Source: Pseudomonas parafulva NBRC 16636 = DSM 17004 (lineage in GTDB: Bacteria; Pseudomonadota; Gammaproteobacteria; Pseudomonadales; Pseudomonadaceae). From it: a stretch of 64,000 nucleotides of DNA. Both the position numbers and the translations under genes were made by a program. The notes under the pieces are model-generated. The model ran no database searches. It was given only the letters and a program-made list of their open reading frames with translations, and was not told the origin of the DNA. The DNA is taken from the NCBI RefSeq assembly GCF_000730645.1, contig NZ_BBIU01000041.1, forward strand, positions 19,570 to 83,569, written 5' to 3'. Shown piece by piece: positions 8,320 to 18,049 of this stretch (the first letter of the stretch is position 1; the number at the start of each line of letters is the position of its first letter).

Positions 8320-10206
8320 ATGAAATCTGCAAACCCGTTCTGGCGCAGGGCCAGGTTGCCCATGGCCGTCAGCCTTGCTTCCACGCTCGCCGGCCCAGCA
8401 TTCGCAGTCAGCTTCAACATTGGTGAAATCGAAGGCCAGTTCGACTCGTCGCTCTCCATAGGCGCCAGCTGGTCGACCGCCAACCCCAACCGCAACCTCA
8501 TCGGGGTCAACAACGGCGGCAAGGGCCTGTCGCAAACCTCTGACGATGGCCACCTGAACTTCAAGAAGGGCGAAACCTTCTCCAAGATCTTCAAGGGTAT
8601 TCACGACCTGGAGCTTAAGTACGGCGACACCGGCATCTTTGTGCGCGGCAAGTACTGGTACGACTTTGAACTCAAGGACGAGCACCGTCAGTTCAAGGAC
8701 ATCAGTGATTCCAACCGCAAGGAGGGCGCCAAGTCGTCCGGTGCCGAACTGCTCGACGCCTTCGTCTACCACAACTACTCCATCGGCGACCAACCGGGCT
8801 CGGTGCGCCTGGGCAAGCAAGTGGTGAGCTGGGGCGAAAGCACCTTCATCGGCAGCGGCATCAACGCCATCAACCCCATCGACGTGTCGGCGTTTCGCCG
8901 GCCCGGGGCCGAGATCAAGGAAGGCCTGATCCCGGTCAACATGTTCTATATCTCCCAGAGCCTCACCGACAACCTGTCAGCCGAGGCGTTCTACCAGCTT
9001 GAGTGGGACCAGACGGTTGTCGACAACTGCGGCACCTTCTTCTCCCAGCCAGACATCATTGCCGACGGCTGCAACAACAACCTGCGCGTGCTCAACAGCA
9101 GCCGCACCGTGCCGGCAGCAGCCCGCCAGTTCCTGGCCACGCGGGGTGTGAACATCAACGAGGAAGGGGTGATGGTGCGCCGGGGCGGCGACCGCGATGC
9201 CCGTGACAGCGGGCAGTTCGGCGTGGCCATGCGCTACATGTTCGAGCCGCTGGACACCGAGTTCGGTGCCTACTTCATGAACTACCACAGTCGCGCGCCG
9301 ATCTTCAGCGCCACCGGCGCATCCCCCTCGGTGTTCGCCGCCATCCCGACCCTGCCAGCGCAACTGCGCGCCCTGGCGCCGCTGATCGTTGCCGGCAACT
9401 CGCAGTACTTCGTGGAATACCCCGAAGACATCCGCCTGTATGGCCTTAGCTTCTCCACCACACTGCCCACCGGTACAGCGTGGAGTGGTGAACTCAGTTA
9501 CCGCCCCAACGCACCGGTGCAGTTGAACACCACCGATATTCTGTTTGCTGGCGTACGCCCGCTGGGCGGCGCACTCAGCAATGCTTCGCTGCTGACCGGC
9601 ACCCCGGGCCAGGACCTGCATGGCTATCGCCGCAAGGAGGTCACCCAGTTCCAGACTACCCTCACACACTTCTTCGACCAGGTGATGGGCGCCAGCCGCA
9701 TGACCGTGGTGGGTGAGGTGGGCGTGACCCACGTCGGTGGCCTGGAGAGCGCCTACGACACCCGCTATGGCCGCGACCCGGTTTACGGCCCAGGCCCACT
9801 GCCTTCTACCGGTGGCGCCAATACCTGCCAGGCACTCAACGCCAGCACCATCGCCGGTGCCGGGCCGGGCAGCTCCACGGCCAACCTGAACCGCAAGTGT
9901 GAAAACGACGGCTACACCACCAGCACTTCCTGGGGTTACCGCGCCCGCGTGATCTGGGATTACCCGGACGTGTTCGCCGGGGTCAACCTCAAGCCCAGCG
10001 TGGCCTGGTCCCATGATGTGTCCGGTTACTCGCCAGGCCCGGGCGGCAACTTCGAGGAAGGCCGCAAGGCAGTCAGCCTGGGGCTGGACGCCGAGTACCA
10101 GAACACCTACACCGCCAGCCTCTCGTACACCAACTTCTTCGACGGCAAGTACACCACCGTGGATGATCGCGACTTCGTCGCCCTCAGCTTCGGTGTGAAC
10201 TTCTAA
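8320..10206 (+). CDS. DUF1302 outer-membrane family protein
   Basis: 628 residues from the ATG at 8320 behind a GGAG site. A long signal peptide ends around GPAFA-VSFNIG, so it is exported. The mature part is rich in alternating aromatic and polar strands, for example the VRLGKQVVSWGEST region, and ends in an aromatic beta-strand (DDRDFVALSFGVNF). This is the usual end of an outer-membrane beta-barrel. DUF1302 proteins almost always occur next to DUF1329 proteins, as here (25 bases apart). Their molecular function is not settled; links to lipid, sterol or ester use have been proposed. Here the acyl-CoA ligase upstream supports a role with fatty acids. Confidence 0.85.
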   Translation: MKSANPFWRRARLPMAVSLASTLAGPAFAVSFNIGEIEGQFDSSLSIGASWSTANPNRNLIGVNNGGKGLSQTSDDGHLNFKKGETFSKIFKGIHDLELKYGDTGIFVRGKYWYDFELKDEHRQFKDISDSNRKEGAKSSGAELLDAFVYHNYSIGDQPGSVRLGKQVVSWGESTFIGSGINAINPIDVSAFRRPGAEIKEGLIPVNMFYISQSLTDNLSAEAFYQLEWDQTVVDNCGTFFSQPDIIADGCNNNLRVLNSSRTVPAAARQFLATRGVNINEEGVMVRRGGDRDARDSGQFGVAMRYMFEPLDTEFGAYFMNYHSRAPIFSATGASPSVFAAIPTLPAQLRALAPLIVAGNSQYFVEYPEDIRLYGLSFSTTLPTGTAWSGELSYRPNAPVQLNTTDILFAGVRPLGGALSNASLLTGTPGQDLHGYRRKEVTQFQTTLTHFFDQVMGASRMTVVGEVGVTHVGGLESAYDTRYGRDPVYGPGPLPSTGGANTCQALNASTIAGAGPGSSTANLNRKCENDGYTTSTSWGYRARVIWDYPDVFAGVNLKPSVAWSHDVSGYSPGPGGNFEEGRKAVSLGLDAEYQNTYTASLSYTNFFDGKYTTVDDRDFVALSFGVNF

Positions 10207-10231
10207 GCAAACAGATCCAGGACGACACGAC

Positions 10232-11596
10232 ATGAACAAGACCAGAAGTCTGCTGCAAGCCGGTGTGCTGGGCCTGTCCCTGCTGGCGACCAGCGTAATG
10301 GCAGCGGTGTCTGCGGACGAGGCGGCGAAGCTGGGCAGCACCCTGACGCCAATGGGCGCGGAAAAAGCCGGCAATGCCGATGGTTCCATCGGCCCCTGGC
10401 AGCCGCTGGCCAAAACCGCCGGCAGCGTCGACGGCAAAGGTTTCCTTGCCGACCCTTACGGCAGCGAAAAACCCCTGTTCACCATCACTGCGCAGAATGC
10501 TGACCAGTACAAGGACAAGCTCTCACCTGGCCAGTTGGCCATGTTCAAGCGTTACCCGGACACCTACAGAATCCCGGTTTTCAAAACCCATCGGGGGGCG
10601 ACCGTCCCCGCTGATGTGTTCGCAGCCATCAAGGAAAACGCCACCAAAGCCACTTTGGCTGAGGGCGGCAACGGGCTGAACAACTTCCGCACGGCAGTGC
10701 CGTTCCCGATCCCGAAAACCGGGTTGGAGGTGATCTGGAACCACATCACCCGCTACCGTGGCGGCAGCGTCAGCCGGCAGGTGATCCAGGCTACGCCGCA
10801 GCAGAACGGCTCCTTCAGCCCCGTGTATTTCTCTGACCAGTTCGTGTTCCGCGACCGGATGAAGGATTACGACCCGAACAACCCGGGCAACATCCTGTTC
10901 TACTTCAAACAGGAAGTAACGGCCCCGGCGCGCCTGGCAGGCACCGTGCTGCTGGTTCACGAAACCCTCGACCAGGTGAAGGAGCCGCGCAAGGCCTGGA
11001 TCTATAACGCCGGGCAACGCCGCGTACGTCAGGCACCGCAGGTGTCGTACGACGGGCCGGGCACAGCAGCCGATGGCCTGCGCACCTCGGATAACCTCGA
11101 CATGTACAACGGTGCCCCGGACCGCTACGACTGGAAGCTCGAGGGCAAGAAGGAGCTCTACATTGCCTCCAACGCCTTCAAGCTCGATGACCCCAAGCTG
11201 AAGTACACCGATATCGTCAAGGCCGGGCACATCAACCAGGACCTCGCCCGTTACGAGTTGCGACGGGTGTGGCATGTGGTTGCCACCCTCAAGCCTGGCC
11301 AGCGGCACATCTATGCCAAGCGTGACTTCTACATCGACGAAGACACCTGGCAGGCCGCCGTGATCGACCAGTACGACGGCCGTGGCCAGCTGTGGCGCGT
11401 GTCCGAGGCCCACGCCCAGCCGTACTACAACGTGGAGGTGCCGTGGATCACCCTGGAGGCCATCTACGACCTGCAATCGGGCAGGTACCTGGCCTTGGGC
11501 ATGAAGAACGAAGAGAAGCGTGCATACGACTTCGGCTTCACCGCCAGCAAAGCGGACTTCCAGCCTGCAGCACTGCGCCAGTCCGGCATCCGTTAA
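10232..11596 (+). CDS. DUF1329 family exported protein
   Basis: 454 residues starting MNKTRSLLQ, with an AGGA ribosome-binding site and a signal peptide cleaved near SVMA-AVSADEAA, so it is periplasmic or attached to the outer membrane. The body has the lipid-binding LolA/LolB-like character of DUF1329 (regions RRVRQAPQVSYDGPG and PWITLEAIYDLQSGRYL). It follows the DUF1302 barrel by 25 bases and should be in its operon. A plausible reading is that the soluble DUF1329 protein passes a hydrophobic ligand to or from the barrel, but that is inference. Confidence 0.85.
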   Translation: MNKTRSLLQAGVLGLSLLATSVMAAVSADEAAKLGSTLTPMGAEKAGNADGSIGPWQPLAKTAGSVDGKGFLADPYGSEKPLFTITAQNADQYKDKLSPGQLAMFKRYPDTYRIPVFKTHRGATVPADVFAAIKENATKATLAEGGNGLNNFRTAVPFPIPKTGLEVIWNHITRYRGGSVSRQVIQATPQQNGSFSPVYFSDQFVFRDRMKDYDPNNPGNILFYFKQEVTAPARLAGTVLLVHETLDQVKEPRKAWIYNAGQRRVRQAPQVSYDGPGTAADGLRTSDNLDMYNGAPDRYDWKLEGKKELYIASNAFKLDDPKLKYTDIVKAGHINQDLARYELRRVWHVVATLKPGQRHIYAKRDFYIDEDTWQAAVIDQYDGRGQLWRVSEAHAQPYYNVEVPWITLEAIYDLQSGRYLALGMKNEEKRAYDFGFTASKADFQPAALRQSGIR

Positions 11597-11623
11597 TCCG
11601 TAGCCAAGCGGGGCGATGTAGGC

Positions 11624-11658
11624 GCGAGCACAGCTCGCGATGGGGCGCAAAGCGCCCC
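11624..11658 (+). repeat. REP-like element, copy 1
   Basis: Downstream of the DUF1329 gene. It contains a small hairpin (GCGAGC-aca-GCTCGC) followed by CGCGATGGGGCGC-aaa-GCGCCCC. The same core recurs at 18050-18074 and, inverted, at 24257-24281, so this is a dispersed intergenic palindromic repeat. Confidence 0.7.
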
Positions 11659-11847
11659 CAGCCCCCCAATAAACCCGCTGAATACCCCACCAAACCCCCG
11701 CCTTAGCCTCTGTCCATCGTCGTTGTTGCTTTTTGTCGTAGTCTTTTCCCCAGCATTCGCCCCCCTTTGCCTTCAAATACGCGACGTTAACCGCTAGTCT
11801 CGCAAACACCGCTATCGCCGTATTCTTCCAACCAGAACGAGCCGGCC

Positions 11848-14565
11848 ATGTCAGACCTGTCCCGTACGAACGGATTCGCCAGCCAGGCCATGGGCCTGCT
11901 GGACGGGCGTTTCTTCCGGCCACCCTTGCCCGATGGCCATGTCGCTCGCCAGCGCCTGTGCCAACGCTTGCACGCGGGCCTGGGTGGGCGTTTGCTGCTG
12001 GTCAGTGCACCTGCGGGGTTTGGCAAAAGCTGCCTTGCCATCGAGTTCTGCGAGGCGCTACCGGCCCATTGGCGTAGCCTGTGGCTGGGCTTGAGCCCGC
12101 GTGATGCCGACCCGGGTCGCTTCCTCGAGCGCCTGCTCGAGGGCCTGCAACAACACTGCCCGGCCTTGGGCGGGCAGGCCATGGGTTTGCTGAAGATGCG
12201 CCAGCGTCATCAGCCGTTCGCCTTCGAGCAATGGCTCGATGGCCTGGTCGATGAGCTGGCGCTGTATTTCCAGGCTGATACGCCATTGCTGCTGGTGCTG
12301 GATGACTACCATCTGGCCCAGGGCCCTGTGCTCGATGGTTGCCTGCAGTTCTTCCTCAATCACCTGCCTGCTGGCCTGGTGCTGCTGGTCACCAGCCGAC
12401 AGCGGCCTGACTGGCACCTGGCTCGCCTGCGCCTGTCACGGCAATTGGCCGAGTTGAGCGAACAGGACCTGCGCCTGACCGTGGATGAAGCCCTGGCGGT
12501 TATCGGCCGCAAGCCCACCAGCCTGCGCGGCCAGGCACTGGACAACCTGATCCAGCGCAGTGATGGCTGGGTAGCGGGCCTGCGCTTCTGGCAACTGGCT
12601 GCCAGTGAGTCGGCTGACGACCAGGCCTTGCCCCAGGCACTGCATGGCGGGGAAGGGCTGATCCGTGACTATCTGCTCGAAGAGGTCATCGACATGCTGC
12701 CTGCCGACGTGCAGGCCTTTCTCGATGAAACTGCTTGCCAAGAACGGTTCTGCGCGCCCCTGTGCGATGCACTACGGGTGCGGGATGACAGCGCCGCCAT
12801 CCTGGGTTTTCTGCAAGCGCACCAGGTATTTCTGGTGCCCCTGGACGAACACGGCCGCTGGTTCCGCTATCACCACCTGTTTTCCGACCTGCTGCGCAGC
12901 CGTCAGCAAAGCGAGCCGCTGGCTGGCCGGCACCTGCGCGCCTGCCGTTGGTTCCAGGCCCAGGGTTTGCTGGATGAAGCCGTAGAGCAGGCGCTGCGCG
13001 GCGGGCACCTGGACGTGGCGGCCGACCTTGTGCAAAGCCTTTCAGAAGAACAACTGCTGGCCGAACAGAACGTCGGCATGCTGTTGCGCTGGAAGATGGA
13101 CCTGCCCGACAGCCTGCTGATCAGTACCCCTCGCCTGATCGTGCTGTACAGCTGGGCACTGGGCCTTGCCTGCCAGCTGGACGCGGCCGAGGAACTGGCC
13201 GGCTACCTCAGCCGCTTTCTGCCCGCGCCCTCTGCCAGCGCGCAGAAATCCATGCTGGCGCAATGGCTGGCACTCAGTGGCGTGATCGCCCGCGGCCGCG
13301 GTGACCGCGAGCGAACCCTGGCTTACTGCAGCGAAGCGCTGCACAGCCTGCCTTGCAAGCGTTACGGCCAGCGCCTGGTGTGCCTGTCCACCTTGTCCAA
13401 CCTGGCCATTGCCGAGGGTGACTTCTGGCGTGCCCGCGGCTGGAACCGCGAAGCGCTCGAGCTGGCCCAGCGGGTCGGCAACCCGTTGTTCGAAGCATTG
13501 GCCCACTACGACCGTGCGCGCGTGCTGCACGCCCGTGGCGAGGTGCTGCGTGCGCTCGATGAAGTGCGCCAGGGCCTGCAGCGCCTGCAAGGGCTTTCGG
13601 CACAACGCCTGTATGCCATTCGCGCACGTCTGACCCTGTACGACGGCTACCTGCAGGTGTCGCGCCTGAACCCCGTGCAGGGCCGTGCCCGCTTGCGCGC
13701 GGGCCTCGGTGAAGCGCGCGCCTGCCGCGACATCAGCGTACTCATCGGCCATTGCGTAATTGCCACACTCGACGGGCGTGAAGGGCATTTTGCCGAAGCG
13801 TTTGCCGAACTGGCCGAAGCAGAGCGCCTGATGCACATCTGGGACGTGCCGCCTGTGTACTACCTGGCCATGATCACCTTGGTGAAATGCGAGCTGTGGC
13901 TGGCACAGGGGCGCACAGACCTGGCCGAGTCCTGGCTGCAGCGCCTGGGCCAGACCTATGGGGGGGAACAACCGGCACTGGCGCCCGAGTTCCACCCCTT
14001 GTTGCCGTGCCATGTGGCGTTGCAGCAGGCAGGGCTGGACCGCAGCCGTGCCCGCTACGAGGAGGCCGCACAGCGCCTGGAGGCGCTGGTCGCTCGCGGC
14101 CAGCGCTGTGGCGGCATGATGCTCACGGTCAGTGCGCTGGCGCAGTTGCTGGCGCTGTTGTTGGGTACTGGCCAGGCCGGCAAGGCCGCGCAATGGCTGC
14201 CGGGTTTGCTGGAAGCTGCGCGTGGCGGGGTACTGCAGCCTTTTCAGGTACTGCTCGAACAGCACCCGCAGTGGCTGGCCGAGCAGTTGCAGGGGCATGC
14301 CAGCTGCCCGGTCCAGGGCGAACTGCTGCAGCGCCTGCCAAAAGTTGCCAGTACCGGCGCCCCTGGCATGGAGGCCTTGAGCGGCCGCGAGCTGGCGGTG
14401 CTCGAGCTGATCGCTCAAGGCTGGTCTAACCAACAAATCAGCGAGCGCTTGTTCATTTCGCTGCACACCGTCAAAACCCACGCCAGCCATATCAACAGCA
14501 AGCTGGGTGTGGAGCGCCGTACCCAGGCCGTGGCCAGGGCAAAATCCCTCGGCTTGCTGGCGTGA
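11848..14565 (+). CDS. MalT/LAL-type LuxR family transcriptional activator
   Basis: A 905-residue protein of the large ATP-binding LuxR class. The N-terminal STAND-like ATPase has Walker A SAPAGFGKS (53-61) and Walker B LLLVLDDYH. The middle is a long helical, TPR-like sensor region of about 450 residues. The C-terminal LuxR helix-turn-helix is residues 844-905 (LSGRELAVLELIAQG then ISLHTVKTHASHINSKLG). Such proteins bind ATP and a small inducer, oligomerise, and activate catabolic operons. It sits directly after the acyl-CoA ligase/DUF1302/DUF1329 genes on the same strand, so it most likely controls them. The 250-base gap in front suggests its own promoter. Confidence 0.9.
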   Translation: MSDLSRTNGFASQAMGLLDGRFFRPPLPDGHVARQRLCQRLHAGLGGRLLLVSAPAGFGKSCLAIEFCEALPAHWRSLWLGLSPRDADPGRFLERLLEGLQQHCPALGGQAMGLLKMRQRHQPFAFEQWLDGLVDELALYFQADTPLLLVLDDYHLAQGPVLDGCLQFFLNHLPAGLVLLVTSRQRPDWHLARLRLSRQLAELSEQDLRLTVDEALAVIGRKPTSLRGQALDNLIQRSDGWVAGLRFWQLAASESADDQALPQALHGGEGLIRDYLLEEVIDMLPADVQAFLDETACQERFCAPLCDALRVRDDSAAILGFLQAHQVFLVPLDEHGRWFRYHHLFSDLLRSRQQSEPLAGRHLRACRWFQAQGLLDEAVEQALRGGHLDVAADLVQSLSEEQLLAEQNVGMLLRWKMDLPDSLLISTPRLIVLYSWALGLACQLDAAEELAGYLSRFLPAPSASAQKSMLAQWLALSGVIARGRGDRERTLAYCSEALHSLPCKRYGQRLVCLSTLSNLAIAEGDFWRARGWNREALELAQRVGNPLFEALAHYDRARVLHARGEVLRALDEVRQGLQRLQGLSAQRLYAIRARLTLYDGYLQVSRLNPVQGRARLRAGLGEARACRDISVLIGHCVIATLDGREGHFAEAFAELAEAERLMHIWDVPPVYYLAMITLVKCELWLAQGRTDLAESWLQRLGQTYGGEQPALAPEFHPLLPCHVALQQAGLDRSRARYEEAAQRLEALVARGQRCGGMMLTVSALAQLLALLLGTGQAGKAAQWLPGLLEAARGGVLQPFQVLLEQHPQWLAEQLQGHASCPVQGELLQRLPKVASTGAPGMEALSGRELAVLELIAQGWSNQQISERLFISLHTVKTHASHINSKLGVERRTQAVARAKSLGLLA

Positions 14566-14724
14566 CGCTGGCCCAGCGGGCGGCTGCTCGCTAAAATGCT
14601 GGCTTGGGGCCAGCTTGCAGGAACGCAGCTGCCCGCTTTCATCTTTTCCGAGCAGCTGCCGATACAGCGATCGGTGGCATCGCCTCGCGCGGTTTTTCCC
14701 ATTATTCCAAGGCAGGTCGTGTTG

Positions 14725-16332
14725 ATGCTGCAGTTCGGGCAAAAGAGCTTTCTGATCGTCGACGACTTCACCGACTTCCGCACCTCGACCCGCTCCATGT
14801 TGCGCGAGCTGGGCGTGCGGGACGTCGATACCGCCGACAGTGGCGAGCAGGCATTGCGGATGTGCGCGCAGAAGCGCTACGACTTCATCCTGCAGGATTT
14901 TCACCTGGGCGATGGCAAGAAGAACGGCCAGCAGGTGCTTGAAGACCTGATCATCGACAAGCACATCAGCCATGAATGCGTGTTCATCATGGTGACGGCC
15001 GAAAGCAGCCAGGCCATTGTGCTCAGCGCCATCGAGCATGAGCCGGACGCCTACCTGACCAAGCCCTTCAACCGGGTTGGCCTGGCCCAGCGGGTCGAGA
15101 AACTGTACCAGCGCAAGACCTTGCTCAAGCCCATCCTCCAGGCACTGGACCGTAATCGCCCCGGTGAGGTGCTGGCGGCCTGCGCAGAGCTGTGCAAAAA
15201 AGACCCGCGCCTGGCGCCGCTGTGCTTGCGCTACCGGGCCGATGCGTTGCGCAACCTCAACCGGTTCGAAGAGCTGGAGAAGTTTCTCAAGGCCATCCTG
15301 GCCAGCCGCCCACAGCCTTGGGTGTACGCCGCATTGGGCAGCCTGATGCACAAGCGTGGGCAGAATGCCCAGGCGCAAGCGGTGTATGAACAAGCGCTCA
15401 AGGCCTTCCCCATCATGCCAGCCCTGTACGACGGCATTGCCGAAGTGCTGGTAGCCCAGGGCGAAACCAAACGCGCCCAGGGCCTGCTGGAAGAGGCCGT
15501 GCGCCTGTCACCGCTGTCTGTAAGGCGTCAGGCGACGCTGGGCAAGCTGGCACTGGCCAACGAAGACTTCGACAGCGCTTCCAAGGCGTTCCGCCACGCG
15601 GTCACCCAGGGGCAAAGCTCGCGTTACAAAGACGCCGAGAACAACCTGGGCCTGGCCCAGGCGCTGATGAACCGCAACGCCGGGTTTGGTCTGGATGCCC
15701 GTACCCGTGTCGAGATCAACACCACCCTCAGTGAAGTGGCCAAGGAAAACCCTGAAGACCAGGGTTTGCAGGTTCGGGCGCGCATGATGAAGGCCGCCAG
15801 CCTGCAGCAGGCCGGTGACCCTGAAACCGCTGCCAAGCTGACGGAGCAGGCGGTGTTGCGTCTGGAAAAGATGAACCAGTTCTTCTCGGTGGATGCAGCC
15901 CTCACGGTTGCCCGGCAGTTGCAGGCCATGGGTCAGGATGCAGCGGCCACCGTGGTGCTCAGGAACTGTGTGGAGAGTTATGGCGACGACCCCAAGGTCA
16001 TGGAAAAAGTGGGCAAGCTGACCGACGACCCAAGCGTGCTCAACGCCATTACCGAAGCCGTCACGCTCAACCGTCAGGGCGTGCGCAGTTACCAGGGAGG
16101 TCAGCTTGGCGAGGCATTGCAGATGTTCCGCAAGGCACTGGGCCTGCAGCCCAAAAACATCAGCATCGCCCTCAACACCGCCCAGGCGCTGCTGCGCATC
16201 GGCGGTGAGAATCCTCAGCCTGCGATCATGCAGGAGTGCCGTGACGCCTTGACCAGCGTGGCCGGCATTCCTGCCAGCGATAACCGCTATGACCGCTACC
16301 GCAAACTGCATACCCGGGTGTTCGGCGCATGA
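14725..16332 (+). CDS. Response regulator with C-terminal TPR region
   Basis: 535 residues. The ATG at 14725 is the right distance from AAGGCAGG; longer in-frame starts precede it. The REC domain covers residues 1-130 with acidic pocket Asp13-Asp14, phosphoacceptor Asp58 (ILQDFHLGDG) and the conserved Lys in YLTKPFN. The rest has repeated helical pairs typical of tetratricopeptide repeats (for example AALGSLMHKRGQNAQAQAVYEQALKAFP, broken across several units). There is no DNA-binding or enzymatic output domain, so output is probably by protein contact. It overlaps the kinase gene downstream by ATGA, making a coupled two-component pair. Confidence 0.88.
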   Translation: MLQFGQKSFLIVDDFTDFRTSTRSMLRELGVRDVDTADSGEQALRMCAQKRYDFILQDFHLGDGKKNGQQVLEDLIIDKHISHECVFIMVTAESSQAIVLSAIEHEPDAYLTKPFNRVGLAQRVEKLYQRKTLLKPILQALDRNRPGEVLAACAELCKKDPRLAPLCLRYRADALRNLNRFEELEKFLKAILASRPQPWVYAALGSLMHKRGQNAQAQAVYEQALKAFPIMPALYDGIAEVLVAQGETKRAQGLLEEAVRLSPLSVRRQATLGKLALANEDFDSASKAFRHAVTQGQSSRYKDAENNLGLAQALMNRNAGFGLDARTRVEINTTLSEVAKENPEDQGLQVRARMMKAASLQQAGDPETAAKLTEQAVLRLEKMNQFFSVDAALTVARQLQAMGQDAAATVVLRNCVESYGDDPKVMEKVGKLTDDPSVLNAITEAVTLNRQGVRSYQGGQLGEALQMFRKALGLQPKNISIALNTAQALLRIGGENPQPAIMQECRDALTSVAGIPASDNRYDRYRKLHTRVFGA

Positions 16333-17021
16333 ATCAAGACAATCAGGGGCTGGATTTTTCCACGGTGATCGCCTCCACCGTGCACGACCTGAAAAATTCG
16401 CTTTCCGCGCTGATCCAGTCCCACAGCCAGTGGGTACAGCGCCTGCCCGAGGAACTGCGTGGTGGCGTGGAGCAGGGCGTGATGGAGCACGAGTTCCGTC
16501 ACCTCAATGGCATGCTCGTGCAGCTGCTGGGGCTTTACAAGCTGGGCGTCAACCAGCTGCCTGTGTGCCCCGACTATCACGAGCTGGACGACTTCATCGA
16601 AGCCCAGCTGGCGGCTCACGAGGAGGTGCTGCAGCACAATGCCATTCAGGCAAGCTGGCGCATCGACACCGATAACCCGCTGGGCTTCTTCGACCGTGAG
16701 CTGGTGGCCTCGGTAATCGCCAACGTGATCACCAACGCCACGCGCTTCGCCGAGCAGGCGCTGTTGATTACCATCGAGGAAGCGGACAACCAGTTGGCCA
16801 TCTGCGTGAACGATGACGGGCCGGGCTACCCACAGCGCATGATCGACCGGCAGCAGGAGTACATCCAGGGCATCGATTCCAACAGTGGCAGCACGGGGCT
16901 GGGCCTTTACTTTGCTGCACGCATTGCCGCCTTGCATGAAAGCAACGGGGTGCAGGGGCGGATCGAGATCTCCAACGGGGGCGAGTTGGGCGGCGGGTTG
17001 TTCAAACTGTTCCTGCCGTGA
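16329..17021 (+). CDS. Soluble histidine kinase paired with the REC-TPR regulator
   Basis: A 230-residue kinase without membrane segments. An N-terminal dimerisation and phosphoacceptor helix carries HDLKNSL (His19). The ATPase domain shows the N box NVITNATRFA, G1 DDGPGYP and G2 STGLGLYFA. No sensor domain is present, so it must take its signal from a partner, perhaps the TPR regulator. Start ATG lies inside the end of the regulator gene. The acceptor of the phosphate is most simply Asp58 of the upstream protein. I do not recognise a named system. Confidence 0.85.
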   Translation: MNQDNQGLDFSTVIASTVHDLKNSLSALIQSHSQWVQRLPEELRGGVEQGVMEHEFRHLNGMLVQLLGLYKLGVNQLPVCPDYHELDDFIEAQLAAHEEVLQHNAIQASWRIDTDNPLGFFDRELVASVIANVITNATRFAEQALLITIEEADNQLAICVNDDGPGYPQRMIDRQQEYIQGIDSNSGSTGLGLYFAARIAALHESNGVQGRIEISNGGELGGGLFKLFLP

Positions 17022-17123
17022 TGAAGACTCCTTCATGGAATTTTCCTTTACCGGGGCACTCCAACCCTGGCATAGAGCCGTTTCAGATCTACCGCCTTCA
17101 CGACTTACAGTAGGAGCTTGCCC

Positions 17124-17840
17124 ATGTTCAACATGCGTCGCCTGATTATCGTCGGAACTGCCGCTGCCATGATGGCCGGCTGTGCTGGCCAGAACCCCTA
17201 CGAGAACCAGGGGCAAGGCTCCGGTGGCATGAGCAAGACCGCCAAGTACGGTGGCCTGGGTGCGCTGGCAGGTGCCGTTGCCGGTGCTGCCATCGACCAT
17301 AACCACCGTGGCAAGGGCGCACTGATCGGCGCCGCCGCCATTGGTGCAGCCGCTGCCGGTTATGGCTATTACGCAGACAAGCAGGAAGCCGAACTGCGCG
17401 AGAAAATGGCCAACACTGGGGTCGAAGTTCAGCGCCAGGGTGACCAGATCAAGCTGATCATGCCGGGCAACATTACCTTCGCCACCGACTCGGCCAACAT
17501 TTCCCCAAGCTTCTATGCGCCGCTGAACAACCTGGCAGGCTCGTTCAAGCAATTCAACCAGAACACCATCGAAGTGGTCGGCTTCACCGACAGCACCGGT
17601 AGCCGCCAGCACAACATGGACCTGTCCCAGCGCCGTGCGCAGGCGGTCAGTACCTACCTGACTTCCCAGGGCGTCGATGCTTCGCGGGTGTCGGTGCGTG
17701 GTATGGGCCCGGACCAGCCGATTGCCAGCAACGCCGATGCCAATGGCCGCGCGCAGAACCGCCGTGTGGAAGTGAACCTCAAGCCAATCCCCGGTCAGCA
17801 GTACGACCAGCAACAAGGCCAGGTACAGCAGTACCCTTGA
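17124..17840 (+). CDS. OmpA-family lipoprotein with glycine-zipper segment
   Basis: 238 residues from the ATG at 17124 (AGGAG seven bases upstream). A lipoprotein signal ends AAMMAGC. A Gly/Ala-rich zipper segment follows (GLGALAGAVAGAA and ALIGAAAIGAAAAGYGYY). The C-terminal OmpA-like peptidoglycan-binding domain spans about residues 105-225, with VVGFTDSTGS and a NRRVEVNL end; the tail is Gln-rich. It resembles E. coli YiaD. It would link the outer membrane to peptidoglycan. A 102-base gap separates it from the kinase gene, so it may be on its own transcript. Confidence 0.88.
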   Translation: MFNMRRLIIVGTAAAMMAGCAGQNPYENQGQGSGGMSKTAKYGGLGALAGAVAGAAIDHNHRGKGALIGAAAIGAAAAGYGYYADKQEAELREKMANTGVEVQRQGDQIKLIMPGNITFATDSANISPSFYAPLNNLAGSFKQFNQNTIEVVGFTDSTGSRQHNMDLSQRRAQAVSTYLTSQGVDASRVSVRGMGPDQPIASNADANGRAQNRRVEVNLKPIPGQQYDQQQGQVQQYP

Positions 17841-17909
17841 TGCTGTTAGGCAGTAAGGGGCTGCGCTGTCGCCCGGCAAGTTGAAGTCGGCAAGCAAGGC
17901 GCGGTCCCT

Positions 17910-18009
17910 TGTGGGAGCGGCGGTGCGGCGATCCGATTTACCCGCGAAGCATCCAGCGCGAAGTATGGCACCGGCTTCGCCGGTGTTCGCGGCTGAAGCC
18001 GCTCCCACA
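17910..18009 (+). repeat. REP/BIME-type palindromic repeat between ompA-like gene and pta
   Basis: TGTGGGAGCGGC (17910-17921) is mirrored by GCCGCTCCCACA (17998-18009). Inside are CACCGG-cttcg-CCGGTG and a GATTTACCCGCGAAGC stretch of the kind found in Pseudomonas REP elements. It lies between convergent genes and may act as a transcription or mRNA-stability boundary. Confidence 0.75.
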
Positions 18010-18049
18010 GGTCCTGTGAGATCAGCTTGCTACGTGCAGCTCCATGAGC

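Noticed and set aside
13042..15393. 783-codon minus-strand open frame across the LuxR regulator and the REC-TPR gene
   Set aside because: It spans two clear plus-strand genes and the spacer between them; composition is typical of antisense of high-GC genes.
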